DNA of 13,855 bases from Dehalococcoidia bacterium UBA2158 (GCA_002328185.1 DCWQ01000048.1:1-13855); one strand, 5' to 3'; counted from the stretch's first letter, positions 1-7,006 are shown. A program made the numbers and translations. Notes: generated by a model not told the origin, from the sequence alone.

Positions 1-1
1 C

Positions 2-619
2 GGTGTAGATTTTTCACTGATGTTCGTGATGTGGACTGTGATGATGGTGGGTATGATGATCCCTAGTGCCGCGCCCATGCTCTTGCTATTCGCCAGCGTT
101 AACCGCAAGCGACGCCAAGAATCGCGGCCATTTGTGCCCACCAGTGTGTTCTTATCCGGCTATCTGGCGGTTTGGACCGGGTTCGCCTTGCTCGCAACGC
201 TAGGGAATTGGGGATTACACCAAGCTTCTCTGCTGACTTCCATGATGGGAGGAAGTTCTAGTGGTTACCTGGGCGGCGGACTGCTATTGCTTGCCGGTGC
301 GTTTCAGTGGAGCCAGTTGAAATATGCCTGCCTTACCCACTGCCGCAGCCCCCTAAGTTTCCTGATGTCCGATTGGAGGAATGGGACGCGTGGGGCATTC
401 CTGATGGGCCTGGTGCATGGCAAATATTGCCTGGGGTGTTGCTGGATACTGATGGCGTTGTTGTTCGTGCTGGGTGTGATGAACCTGGTGTGGATTGCTG
501 CTCTGGCAGCCTTTGTGCTGGCGGAAAAAGTCGCTCCCGCCGGGATAAAAATGTCGAGGGTCACTGGAGGATTGCTGGTCATCTGGGGCGCATGGGCCAT
601 GTTGGCCGCCGCGATTTAG
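2..619 (+). CDS. DUF2182 membrane protein, 5' end cut by window edge
   Basis: Predicted integral membrane protein of the DUF2182 family (often named predicted metal-binding membrane protein); the biochemical role is not established. The frame is open from base 2 through the first internal ATG at 20, and that Met already lies inside the first hydrophobic segment (MMIPSAAPMLLLFA, the family's usual MMLPSAxPM stretch). The true start is therefore outside the window. Family hallmarks: LKYACLTHCRSP in the middle, GKYCLGCCWILM about 40 residues later, then GVMNLVWIAALAAFVLAEK. The conserved Cys, His and Glu residues sit at membrane edges and are the reason metal binding has been suggested. About five hydrophobic segments are visible and the protein ends in an Ala-rich helix. 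No neighbour gives a functional hint: the next gene is over 400 bases away on the other strand. Family assignment is fairly sure; function is unknown. Confidence 0.85.
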   Translation, partial: GVDFSLMFVMWTVMMVGMMIPSAAPMLLLFASVNRKRRQESRPFVPTSVFLSGYLAVWTGFALLATLGNWGLHQASLLTSMMGGSSSGYLGGGLLLLAGAFQWSQLKYACLTHCRSPLSFLMSDWRNGTRGAFLMGLVHGKYCLGCCWILMALLFVLGVMNLVWIAALAAFVLAEKVAPAGIKMSRVTGGLLVIWGAWAMLAAAI

Positions 620-665
620 AGCATACCGCAAAGTCTGTTGGCCCGAGTCACATCCCATGGTACAT

Positions 666-820
666 CACCTCGTCCTAAAGCGGCACACGGCGAGCTCCGA
701 CGGAAGGTCAAAAGTCTCGGTTAATCGGACCGATCGAACCACCTCTGCGGGTAAACCATGATTCCATCGCCCAGAATTCCGGCTGATGTCAATGTTCTTC
801 GGCAGGCTCAGGATGAGCGG
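666..820. repeat. REP-like inverted-repeat element, diverged copy A
   Basis: First of two related blocks in the gap between the DUF2182 gene and the next operon. It shares with copy B (874-994), in the same order, CACCTCGyCCTAAA, GAGC, CGAACCACC/CAAACCACC, GGTAAACCATG, GAATTCyGGCTGATG and TTCGrCArGCTCAGGATGAGCGG. Copy A carries roughly 35 extra bases in its left arm and is more decayed. It has no coding potential. Confidence 0.6.
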
Positions 821-873
821 CATGTGAGAGGGATTTGGTGGCCCAGCCGAACAATGTGCAGCCCGTGGCGACC

Positions 874-994
874 CACCTCGCCCTAAAACCGCTCATGGTG
901 AGCCTGTCAAACCACCGGTTGCAGGTAAACCATGTTCCTCTCGGCTAGAATTCTGGCTGATGCTAATGCCCTTCGACAAGCTCAGGATGAGCGG
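874..994. repeat. REP-like inverted-repeat element, copy B
   Basis: Better preserved copy. Its left arm (from 889, CCGCTCATGGTGAGCCTGTC) is an imperfect inverted repeat of its right arm (969-994; CTTCGACAAGCTCAGGATGA then GCGG). The arms flank a core of about 50 bases containing GGTAAACCATG and AGAATTCTGGCTGATG. The right-arm word resembles a TTCGACAAGCTCAGG-type intergenic word that I recall as common in many bacterial genomes, including Chloroflexota; this is recollection, not a search. The rest of the 620-1031 gap shows no gene or clear promoter. Confidence 0.65.
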
Positions 995-1031
995 CGGTAA
1001 AGGAAAGTTGATTCAGTTGCCAATCTGTTGA

Positions 1032-1562
1032 TTAATCTCCTTCAACCTGTAGTTTCACCTTCCCGACCAAATCCGCCAATGCCTCCCCGGTAGAATCCAG
1101 CCGCTCGAATCCGTCTATACCGTCCAGGGAAATCTCAGATTTCTTCCCAACTGCCTGTTTGATGGCCTCCAATGCTACCCGCCATGCAACATCGTCCCCG
1201 TCTACCTCCGCTTGCCCTTCTGCCAACGGGCCGGACGGCAGGCCGGTGGAATGGAACACTGAAGTGTCCCCACTGATCAGCACCAGAGACGGCGTTTGCA
1301 GGCCGGAGAGACCCAGACCGGGTATCAGCGCGGCGCAGGTGCTGGACATGCCGTGTTGACCGAAGATGACTAGATCGTGGAAACCCGCGTCCAATCCCGC
1401 AAAGGCAGTCCGGTAAACGCGGAAGATGTCGTGGGCCCGGTTGTCTTCTCCGGAAGCTAGGAACAGCGCACAAACGGGGAACGTGCCTCCCGTTGCCGAA
1501 GCCAGTCCCTCATACCATCTGGTTAGCTTATCTAAGTCATGACTGTTCGGTGTTTCTTCCAT
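1032..1562 (-). CDS. Uncharacterised 176-residue protein
   Basis: I do not recognise this family. The ATG at 1562 is chosen over the TTG one codon upstream because AGGAGGGG lies about 10 bases before it. The gene overlaps the last 26 bases of the upstream reductase, so the two are translationally coupled. The protein is soluble, with no signal peptide or membrane span. It has an N-terminal acidic helix (HDLDKLTRWYEGLASA) and a central alpha/beta-like part with hydrophobic strands (FPVCALFLASGED, HDLVIFGQHG, TPSLVLISGD). A Gly-rich stretch (LIPGLGLSGL) links two of these strands, and the C-terminus is acidic and helical. Two Cys are visible, one in PVCALF and one in SSTCAAL. Coding is supported by the strong RBS, the overlap and the steady composition. 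A role linked to the reductase substrate is possible but is only inferred from position. Confidence 0.75.
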   Translation of the reverse strand: MEETPNSHDLDKLTRWYEGLASATGGTFPVCALFLASGEDNRAHDIFRVYRTAFAGLDAGFHDLVIFGQHGMSSTCAALIPGLGLSGLQTPSLVLISGDTSVFHSTGLPSGPLAEGQAEVDGDDVAWRVALEAIKQAVGKKSEISLDGIDGFERLDSTGEALADLVGKVKLQVEGD

Positions 1563-2481
1563 CAACTCTGCTCCCCTCCTGATATCCTTTCAACATCGCG
1601 TATATCACGTCGTTCACAGGAGTGGCAACACCTGCCTCTCTTCCGGCCCGCACCACTGCACCGTTCAGCGCGTCCAGCTCCAACGGGCGTCCAGCCATCA
1701 GGTCGGTGTGCATGGAAGCTTGGAGGTCGGCCAGATGCTCTTCGATGGAGCTAACGATATCGCCGACGATGTTCGCGGGCAGGTTGACCCCGCTGGCCCT
1801 GGCGACCGCATCGATCTCCGCCAGACAAGCCAGAACGACCTTGCGCCAATGGGTCTGGGGCATCAGTTCAGCCAGAGTTGCCCTGGCCATGGAGGTGACC
1901 CCGGCCATGGTGGAGATGAACAAGAACTTCTCCCACTGCCCTGCTCTGATGTCCAGCAACACTTCGGCAGGCACACCTGAGCCAAGAAACGCGTCCCGAA
2001 TGGCCAGGCAGCGTGGCGTCTCAACTCCGTTAGTCTCACCCAAGATGATCCGCACCAGGCTGCCCGTTTGCCGAACGGACCCCGGCCCCAGCACGCCCGC
2101 CTCAATGAAGGCGGCGCCAGGAAGCACGTTTGACTCGCCCAAAACATCGGCCGCCCTGAGGTAGCTGTCCACGCCATTCTGCAGGCAGAGCACAGTGGTG
2201 TCCGGCCCCACCAGCGGCTGCATCAATGGGATGGCGACCTCGTTCTGATAGGTCTTCACGCAGAGTAACGCCAGGTCCACATGGCCAACTTCCGCCGGAT
2301 CGTCGGTAGCCTGGCACCGGACGGCGAACTCTTCGTCGTCGCGCACCACTTTTAGGCCATTGGCCCTGATGGTCTCCAGGTGAGCGCCTCGGGCGATGAG
2401 CGATACATCGTTCCCGCCACGGGCCAGCATCCCGCCGAAAAATCCGCCGGTGCTCCCGGCTCCCATGACCGCGATGCGCAT
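1537..2481 (-). CDS. Ketopantoate reductase family protein (PanE/ApbA-like)
   Basis: NAD(P)H-dependent 2-dehydropantoate 2-reductase family, cytosolic, 314 residues, which is normal family length. An upstream TTG at 2529 adds 16 residues but lacks an RBS. The ATG at 2481 is preceded by AGAGGA at good spacing and puts the Rossmann motif at the very N-terminus (MRIAVMGAGSTGG, GxGxxG at residues 7-12). Further hallmarks are LLCVKTYQ (Lys76), LCLQNGVD (QNG at 101-103), the catalytic-lysine region QWEKFLF (Lys185) and the C-terminal SMHTDLMAGRPLELDALNG. The Asn usually found four residues after the catalytic Lys is replaced by Ile (KFLFI). Paralogues of unknown substrate often share this, so I give no panE symbol. 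It is the first gene of a two-gene operon and divergent from the DUF35 operon. It may reduce a 2-oxo acid other than ketopantoate. Confidence 0.85.
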   Translation of the reverse strand: MRIAVMGAGSTGGFFGGMLARGGNDVSLIARGAHLETIRANGLKVVRDDEEFAVRCQATDDPAEVGHVDLALLCVKTYQNEVAIPLMQPLVGPDTTVLCLQNGVDSYLRAADVLGESNVLPGAAFIEAGVLGPGSVRQTGSLVRIILGETNGVETPRCLAIRDAFLGSGVPAEVLLDIRAGQWEKFLFISTMAGVTSMARATLAELMPQTHWRKVVLACLAEIDAVARASGVNLPANIVGDIVSSIEEHLADLQASMHTDLMAGRPLELDALNGAVVRAGREAGVATPVNDVIYAMLKGYQEGSRVDGRNTEQS

Positions 2482-2589
2482 GAGTTGAATCCTCTTCCAA
2501 TGCCTGATGCTCAAGAAATACAGGGGCAACGTTACCCGAAGGCCTTGTCAGGCGCAACAATCCGGTGATCGTCCAGGCGTATCCCGTTC

Positions 2590-2618
2590 TTGACGCCTGT
2601 GGTTTTTGTCCCTATTCT
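2590..2618 (+). promoter_or_regulatory. Sigma70-like promoter of the DUF35-SDR-CMD-TPP operon
   Basis: TTGACG at 2590-2595 and TATTCT at 2613-2618 are separated by 17 bases. Transcription would begin near 2625, about 45 bases before the ATG at 2671. The -35 covers an alternative upstream TTG start codon, which argues against that longer reading of the DUF35 gene. Prediction only. Confidence 0.5.
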
Positions 2619-2670
2619 TTTGGTGATAACGCTCCATAGCCCGTCCGTACCAGTATCACAGGAGTGGGAA

Positions 2671-3102
2671 ATGACCCAGCAGCAACAATCTTCACCGCCG
2701 ATTCCGGCCCCTCAGCCCCAACCGGAATCTGATTTTTACTGGGAGAAATGCAAAGAGGAAGAACTGTGGTTGCGCCACTGTAAGACCTGCGACTCCCCTT
2801 ACTTCTACCCCAGAGACATCTGCCCCGAGTGCTTCTCCCGGGACACCGGCTGGATACAGAGCAGCGGCAAGGGCATCATCCATACCTTCTCCATAGTCCA
2901 CCGCGGACCCACTCCTCCCTTCCGGGACAAAGCGCCCTACGTGCCGGTGATAATTGAGCTGGAGGAAGGCCCCCGTATGCCCAGCAACCTGGTCATCGCC
3001 GACCCGGACCCGGCCAACATCAAGATTGGCATGTCCGTGGAAGTTGTTTTCGAGGTACTGGACGACAATATCACTCTCCCCAAGTTCCACCTGACTTCAT
3101 AA
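2671..3102 (+). CDS. DUF35 Zn-ribbon/OB-fold protein
   Basis: Small acyl-CoA-associated protein, 143 residues. The start at 2671 is supported by AGGAGTGG just upstream and by the promoter at 2590-2618. A Gln/Pro-rich N-terminus (about 1-20) leads into the helix DFYWEKCKEEELWLRHC. A rubredoxin-like zinc ribbon follows, with Cys37-x2-Cys40 and Cys51-x2-Cys54, and then an OB fold beginning GIIHTFSIVHRGPTPPF and continuing to the C-terminus. Family members usually pair with thiolase or acetyl-CoA-acetyltransferase-like proteins, or with acyl-CoA hydratase-like subunits, and the OB fold contacts CoA. No thiolase gene lies in this window, so the partner is unknown. It is the first gene of the operon, 61 bases ahead of the dehydrogenase. 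Family call is firm; role is inferred. Confidence 0.9.
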   Translation: MTQQQQSSPPIPAPQPQPESDFYWEKCKEEELWLRHCKTCDSPYFYPRDICPECFSRDTGWIQSSGKGIIHTFSIVHRGPTPPFRDKAPYVPVIIELEEGPRMPSNLVIADPDPANIKIGMSVEVVFEVLDDNITLPKFHLTS

Positions 3103-3163
3103 GTGACCCCCCTAACCGGCCAAGGCTTTCAAATAACACTACGAGGATCACCACGGAGTAATT

Positions 3164-3979
3164 ATGGCTGCCACAGGAGAACTTAGAGGCAAGGTAGCCA
3201 TCGTGACCGGCGGCAGTCGAGGCATCGGCCGTTCGATGTGCCTGGCTTTTGCGGTGGCCGGCGCACAGGTGATTGTCGCCTCCCGAACCGAGAACGCCCC
3301 CTCCCCCGACTCGCCCTTCGCCAAATACGGTTCAGGTACCATCAACGACACCGCCCGGCAGATCGCCGAAGCAGGCGGCGAGGCCCTGGCCATCCGTTGC
3401 GATGTGACTAAGCCGGAGGACCTGCGCAACCTGGCCGACCGGACCGTGAAACACTTTGGACGCATAGACATCGTGGTTTCAAACGCCGGTGTGGACTGCG
3501 AATCTCCCGTGATTGACCTTGAAGAAGAGCTGCTGGACCGCGCCCTTACGGTGAACATCCGAGGCCCTATCTTGCTCTGCAAATACGTACTGCCAGCCAT
3601 GATCGAGCAGAGAGGCGGCGGGTCTATCTTTTGTATCACTTCAGGTGCGTCGCTGGGCTACCGGGAAGGCCGAGTGGGCTATTCTATGAGCAAAGCAGCC
3701 TTGGACCGGGCCTTTTTGAGCCTCGCTGAAGAAGTACGAGAGCACGACATTGCAGTCAACTCGCTCAGCCCTGGCCGCGTCGACACTTGGATGAACCGCC
3801 ACGGAGACTGGCCGGGCACCGGTCACATACCCATGGAGCAACCCGATTCCATTGACAACGCCGCCGTCTGGCTGGCGGCCCAGAAAGCGTCGACATTTAC
3901 GGGCTACCGGGTGGAAAGGGCTGAATTCGGAACCAACTGGGGCCCCGGCATAGTCGTGCCAGCCCCTCAATTGGAATAA
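3164..3979 (+). CDS. Short-chain dehydrogenase/reductase (SDR)
   Basis: Classical SDR of 271 residues, acting as an NAD(P)-dependent alcohol/ketone oxidoreductase in the cytosol. GGAG precedes the ATG by six bases. Visible motifs: cofactor site TGGSRGIG (15-22), Asp80-Val, NAG (107-109), structural Asn131, catalytic Ser160 (ITSGAS), Tyr173 and Lys177 (GYSMSK), and the post-active-site NSLSPGRVDT. The ASRT after strand 2 (about residues 39-42) leaves the NAD/NADP preference open, though an Arg there leans towards NADP. The segment after residue 40 (TENAPSPDSPFAKYGSGTI) is a longer loop than in most classical SDRs. The substrate cannot be read from the sequence. It sits second in the operon and is probably co-transcribed with the CMD-like and TPP genes, so oxidation of a hydroxy intermediate is plausible. 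Confidence 0.92.
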   Translation: MAATGELRGKVAIVTGGSRGIGRSMCLAFAVAGAQVIVASRTENAPSPDSPFAKYGSGTINDTARQIAEAGGEALAIRCDVTKPEDLRNLADRTVKHFGRIDIVVSNAGVDCESPVIDLEEELLDRALTVNIRGPILLCKYVLPAMIEQRGGGSIFCITSGASLGYREGRVGYSMSKAALDRAFLSLAEEVREHDIAVNSLSPGRVDTWMNRHGDWPGTGHIPMEQPDSIDNAAVWLAAQKASTFTGYRVERAEFGTNWGPGIVVPAPQLE

Positions 3980-3996
3980 CAGCAGGGGAGCTGATA

Positions 3997-4308
3997 ATGA
4001 CATCACGACAGATCTTGGGTGAAGTATCACCCAAACTGGGGGAGATGACCGTCGACATGTTATGCGGCGACATCTGGGAGCAGCCCGAATTGTCGAAGCG
4101 TGACCGTAGTCTGATTACAGTGGCTAATCTAGTGGCTCTATACCGGACCGACCAACTCAACGGACACATCGGGCGTGCCCTGGATAACGGTGTCACCAGG
4201 TTTGAGATCAGCGAAGTGATTCTCCACACCACTTTCTAAGCTGGCTGGCCGTCCAGTGTTAACGCTGCCCATGTGGCCAAGGAAGTTTTTGACGAGCGCG
4301 GCATTTAA
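3997..4308 (+). pseudogene. Carboxymuconolactone decarboxylase-like gene with in-frame stop
   Basis: CMD/AhpD-superfamily protein related to gamma-carboxymuconolactone decarboxylase. It starts 17 bases after the dehydrogenase, with AGGGGAG upstream. The frame reads 80 codons to HTTF and then hits TAA at 4237-4239. Past that stop the same frame continues for 22 codons (AGWPSSVNAAHVAKEVFDER, then Gly-Ile) to a second TAA at 4306-4308. AGWP followed by a helix ending in AKEVFDERG is the family's standard C-terminal end, and the position of the stop normally holds Tyr (xxYAGWP). One base change from TAC or TAT explains it. The 80-residue product would lack the last helix of the fold. Because everything beyond is intact, this is either a very recent nonsense mutation, a sequencing or assembly error, or a strain variant. 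The conserved central region (LSKRDRSLITVANLVAL, HIGRALDNGVT) is present. Confidence 0.8.
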
Positions 4309-4358
4309 ACCCCTGGGAACTAGTAACCGAAAATATCAGGTATTTATGAGGAAAAATC

Positions 4359-6035
4359 ATGCCTAGAATGACCGGGGCCAAGTATCTGGCGGAGACCCTG
4401 AAAGCCTATGGCGTCACCCACGTATTCTTCGTGCCGGCGGTGCTCCGCAAGTCCCTGGCCGAGATGGACATGGTGGGTATCAAGCGCGTGGTGACCCACG
4501 GCGAGAAGGCGGCCGCCTACATGGCTGACGGCTACGCCAGAGCCTCCGATAAAGTGGGGGTCTGCATGGCCCAGTCAGTGGGCGCGGTCAACCTGGCCGC
4601 CGGTCTGCAAGACGCTTATCTGGGTTTGTCTCCCGTGCTGGCTCTAACCGGCCACAAGTCCAATCTGCAGCAGAACCGCAACGCCTACCAGGAGATCGAG
4701 CACTCCAAGCCCTTCGCATCGACCACCAAATTCAGCGCCGTGGTTGACTCAGTGAACGAGTTACCCGGTCTGTTGCGCCAGGCCTTCCGCGAGGCCACCA
4801 CGGGCGCACCGGCCCCAGTCCATCTGGACTTCGAGGGCATCAGCGGCAACATCGTAGAGGACGGAGAAGCGGATCTCGAGATTCTGCTGGAATCCGCGTT
4901 CACCCAGCGGCCTGCCTTCCGGCCCGAGCCCGAGCCCGAACGCGTACGGGAAGCGGCCCAGGTGCTGGCCAACGCTCAACGTCCGGTCATCGTCGCCGGC
5001 GGTGGCGTCACTTCCTCGGGAGCCCAAGAAGAACTGGTCGAACTCGCCGAGTTGCTGAACATCCCGGTGGCCACTTCGCTCAACGCCAAGGGCGCCATCC
5101 CCGACAACCATCCCCTGGCTGTGGGAGTCGTCGGTTCTTACTCCCGTTGGTGCGCCAACCGGGTGGTCCACGAAGCCGACCTGGTGCTGTACATCGGCAG
5201 CCACACCGGCAGCCAGGTCACCAACGAATGGCGTGTGCCGGCCGTTGGCACGCCTGTGATCCAGATTGACATCGACCCGGCAGAACTTGGCCGGACCTAC
5301 TCCGCACAGGTCGCATTGCAGGGAGACGCCAAAGCAAGCGTCCGTCGTCTGATCGAGGCTTCCGAGCCCGTCGGCGACCGTTCGCCGTGGGTGTCACGCG
5401 CCCAGGAACTGGTGAAAGAATGGCGCGATGAGGTGGCCCCACTAGCCAACTCGGACGCGATTCCCATCATCCCTCAGAGGCTCTGCACCGAGATCTCCAA
5501 CTGGCTTCCGTCGGACGCCATGTTGGTCGCCGACACCGGTCATGCCGGCATCTGGACCGGCTCCATGATCGATATGAACGAGCCCGGCCAAGGTTACATT
5601 CGCTGCGCCGGTTCATTGGGCTGGGGTCTTTCCGCGGCCATGGGCGCTAAAGCGGCACTCCCCGATAGGCCGGTGGTCTGCTTCAGCGGCGACGGCGGGT
5701 TCTGGTACCACATCGCCGAGCTGGAAACGGCCGTCCGGAACAACATTCCGGTGGTGACGGTGGTCAACAACAACCACGCCCTCGCCCAGGACAAACGTGG
5801 TGACGAACGGGCTTATGAGGGCATAGAAGGCGGCTCGCCTGGAGACCTCTGGCAATTCACCGATGTTGACCTCTCCAAGGTCGCCGAGTCCATGGGCGCG
5901 TTCGGCATCCGGGTCGAGAAGCCCGGTGACATCCAAAGCGCCATCGAGCAGGCCATAGCATCGGGCCGGCCGGCAGTGGTGGACGTGGCCACAGACCAGT
6001 TCAACAGCGAGGCGCCAGTTCCGTGGGCGCCGTAA
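4359..6035 (+). CDS. Thiamine-diphosphate enzyme, acetolactate synthase superfamily
   Basis: TPP-dependent enzyme of 558 residues with the three-domain layout of acetolactate synthase, benzoylformate decarboxylase and relatives. The N-terminal PYR domain has the activating Glu49 (THGEKAAAYMADGYAR). A central FAD/NAD-like domain follows at about 190-340 (RPVIVAGGGVTSSGAQEEL). The C-terminal PP domain has the Mg-TPP motif from GDG (444-446) to NNN (470-472). GAGG lies eight bases before the ATG at 4359; a second Met at residue 4 is an alternative start. Two usual family motifs are altered: VFGVPG reads VFFVPAVLRK, and the SGPGATN loop reads QSVGAVN. This argues against plain acetolactate synthase, and no small regulatory subunit is nearby. 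It is the last gene of the operon. Likely reactions are decarboxylation or carboligation of a 2-oxo acid; the substrate is unknown. Confidence 0.88.
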   Translation: MPRMTGAKYLAETLKAYGVTHVFFVPAVLRKSLAEMDMVGIKRVVTHGEKAAAYMADGYARASDKVGVCMAQSVGAVNLAAGLQDAYLGLSPVLALTGHKSNLQQNRNAYQEIEHSKPFASTTKFSAVVDSVNELPGLLRQAFREATTGAPAPVHLDFEGISGNIVEDGEADLEILLESAFTQRPAFRPEPEPERVREAAQVLANAQRPVIVAGGGVTSSGAQEELVELAELLNIPVATSLNAKGAIPDNHPLAVGVVGSYSRWCANRVVHEADLVLYIGSHTGSQVTNEWRVPAVGTPVIQIDIDPAELGRTYSAQVALQGDAKASVRRLIEASEPVGDRSPWVSRAQELVKEWRDEVAPLANSDAIPIIPQRLCTEISNWLPSDAMLVADTGHAGIWTGSMIDMNEPGQGYIRCAGSLGWGLSAAMGAKAALPDRPVVCFSGDGGFWYHIAELETAVRNNIPVVTVVNNNHALAQDKRGDERAYEGIEGGSPGDLWQFTDVDLSKVAESMGAFGIRVEKPGDIQSAIEQAIASGRPAVVDVATDQFNSEAPVPWAP

Positions 6036-6104
6036 TAGCTGTCAGTTAACAGCGTTCAACCCATTATCTCGAGAACAATACAACTGCCTGTTCGGTTTCA
6101 CTCG

Positions 6105-6124
6105 ATTCCGGCCTTCGCCAGAAT
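6105..6124. repeat. Hairpin repeat element between convergent genes
   Basis: ATTCCGGC (6105-6112) and GCCAGAAT (6117-6124) form a stem with one C-A mismatch around the loop CTTC. The word GATTCCGGCCTTCGCC followed by GAATGAC resembles a widely dispersed intergenic hairpin repeat of bacteria. It lies in the 110-base gap between convergent genes and may help terminate both. A weaker hairpin (GCTGT at 6038-6042 with ACAGC at 6049-6053) directly follows the TPP gene stop. Confidence 0.5.
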
Positions 6125-6145
6125 GACAAAGGGGGCGGTCTTCTC

Positions 6146-7006
6146 TTATCGTTTGTTAATCTTGCCCAGGAATGCTTTGGCAGCTTCGTAGTTGCGGGCG
6201 CCGCCGGGTTTGATGGGGGGCACGAGGTAGATATTGTTGAGGCGGGCTTCTTGGAATTTTTGGTAGAGCTCCAAGGCGATATCGGCCCCGGAGCGGCCTT
6301 CTTCTAATTCGCCGCGCACCGATTCGGGTACGGAACTGAAAAGCACGCAATCTTTTTCCAGTATCTGTAGCCCAAAGTAGATGGGCGGGATGCCTGCCTT
6401 GCCTGAGTGGTAGGCGTAGGACTCCCAGTACTGGGCGACGTGGTCGACATTAAACACCGGCTGGGTGATCAGATATTCAGCCCCGGCCTGAACCTTTCGC
6501 ACCGCCAATTGGGCTTCTTCTTCGATTCCCCGACTTAGGTCAATCGTCGCGCCGATACAGAAGTCGATTGGCGAGCGCAATTGGCCTTCCTTGAAATCGA
6601 CTCCCTGGTTCATCTGGGCGATGGCGGCGATCAGCCCAGTGGGATGGTAATCGTTGACCGAAGCCACTCTGGCCTGGTCTTGCTGGCCAAAGGGGTCTCC
6701 TTGGACCACCACCACGTTCCGAAGACCCAACATCTGGGCGCCCAACAGCTCGGACTGCAGCGCCAGTTTGTTCATATCCCTTGTGGCCAAGGTAAAAACT
6801 GCGTCCTTGCCCGACCGCTGGATCGCGGCGGCCAGCATGGCCGAGTTAGTCCTGACAGCACGTCCGGGATTGTAGGCCACCGAAATGAAATCGGCGTCGA
6901 TCTGGGCTTGCTCGACAGCCACCGGGTCTCCGGAGCGAGGAGGAGAGAAGTCGCAGATGATGGACGTGTGGCCCGTCGCCTCAAAGCAGCCCTCGGTGAT
7001 CTTCAT
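6146..7006 (-). CDS. Methylenetetrahydrofolate reductase-like protein
   Basis: MTHFR-family (MetF-like) flavoprotein of 286 residues with an expected (beta/alpha)8 barrel. Members reduce 5,10-methylene-THF to 5-methyl-THF in one-carbon metabolism. Visible: the start of the barrel CDFSPPRSGDP (16-28), FTLATRDMNKLALQSELLGA (71-90), the flavin-site VVVQGDP (Asp104), and AGAEYLITQPVFNVD in the second half, matching the family's fLiTQPxF. The ATG at 7006 has GGAG about 11 bases upstream. The catalytic Glu of E. coli MetF (in FEFFPP) aligns with Asp19 here (CDFSPP), which is unusual. It follows the MqnA-like gene by 47 bases on the same strand and is probably co-transcribed with it. No homocysteine methyltransferase domain is fused. 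Family call is good; activity on methylene-THF is less certain. Confidence 0.8.
   Translation of the reverse strand: MKITEGCFEATGHTSIICDFSPPRSGDPVAVEQAQIDADFISVAYNPGRAVRTNSAMLAAAIQRSGKDAVFTLATRDMNKLALQSELLGAQMLGLRNVVVVQGDPFGQQDQARVASVNDYHPTGLIAAIAQMNQGVDFKEGQLRSPIDFCIGATIDLSRGIEEEAQLAVRKVQAGAEYLITQPVFNVDHVAQYWESYAYHSGKAGIPPIYFGLQILEKDCVLFSSVPESVRGELEEGRSGADIALELYQKFQEARLNNIYLVPPIKPGGARNYEAAKAFLGKINKR

Noticed and set aside
2590..2670. N-terminal extension of the DUF35 protein from a TTG at 2590
   Set aside because: The TTG lies in the predicted -35 box, there is no SD, and the ATG at 2671 has AGGAGTGG just upstream.
4237..4239. Programmed readthrough or recoding of the TAA in the CMD-like gene
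   Set aside because: No downstream stem-loop or known recoding signal is seen and TAA is the least leaky stop. Mutation or sequence error is simpler.
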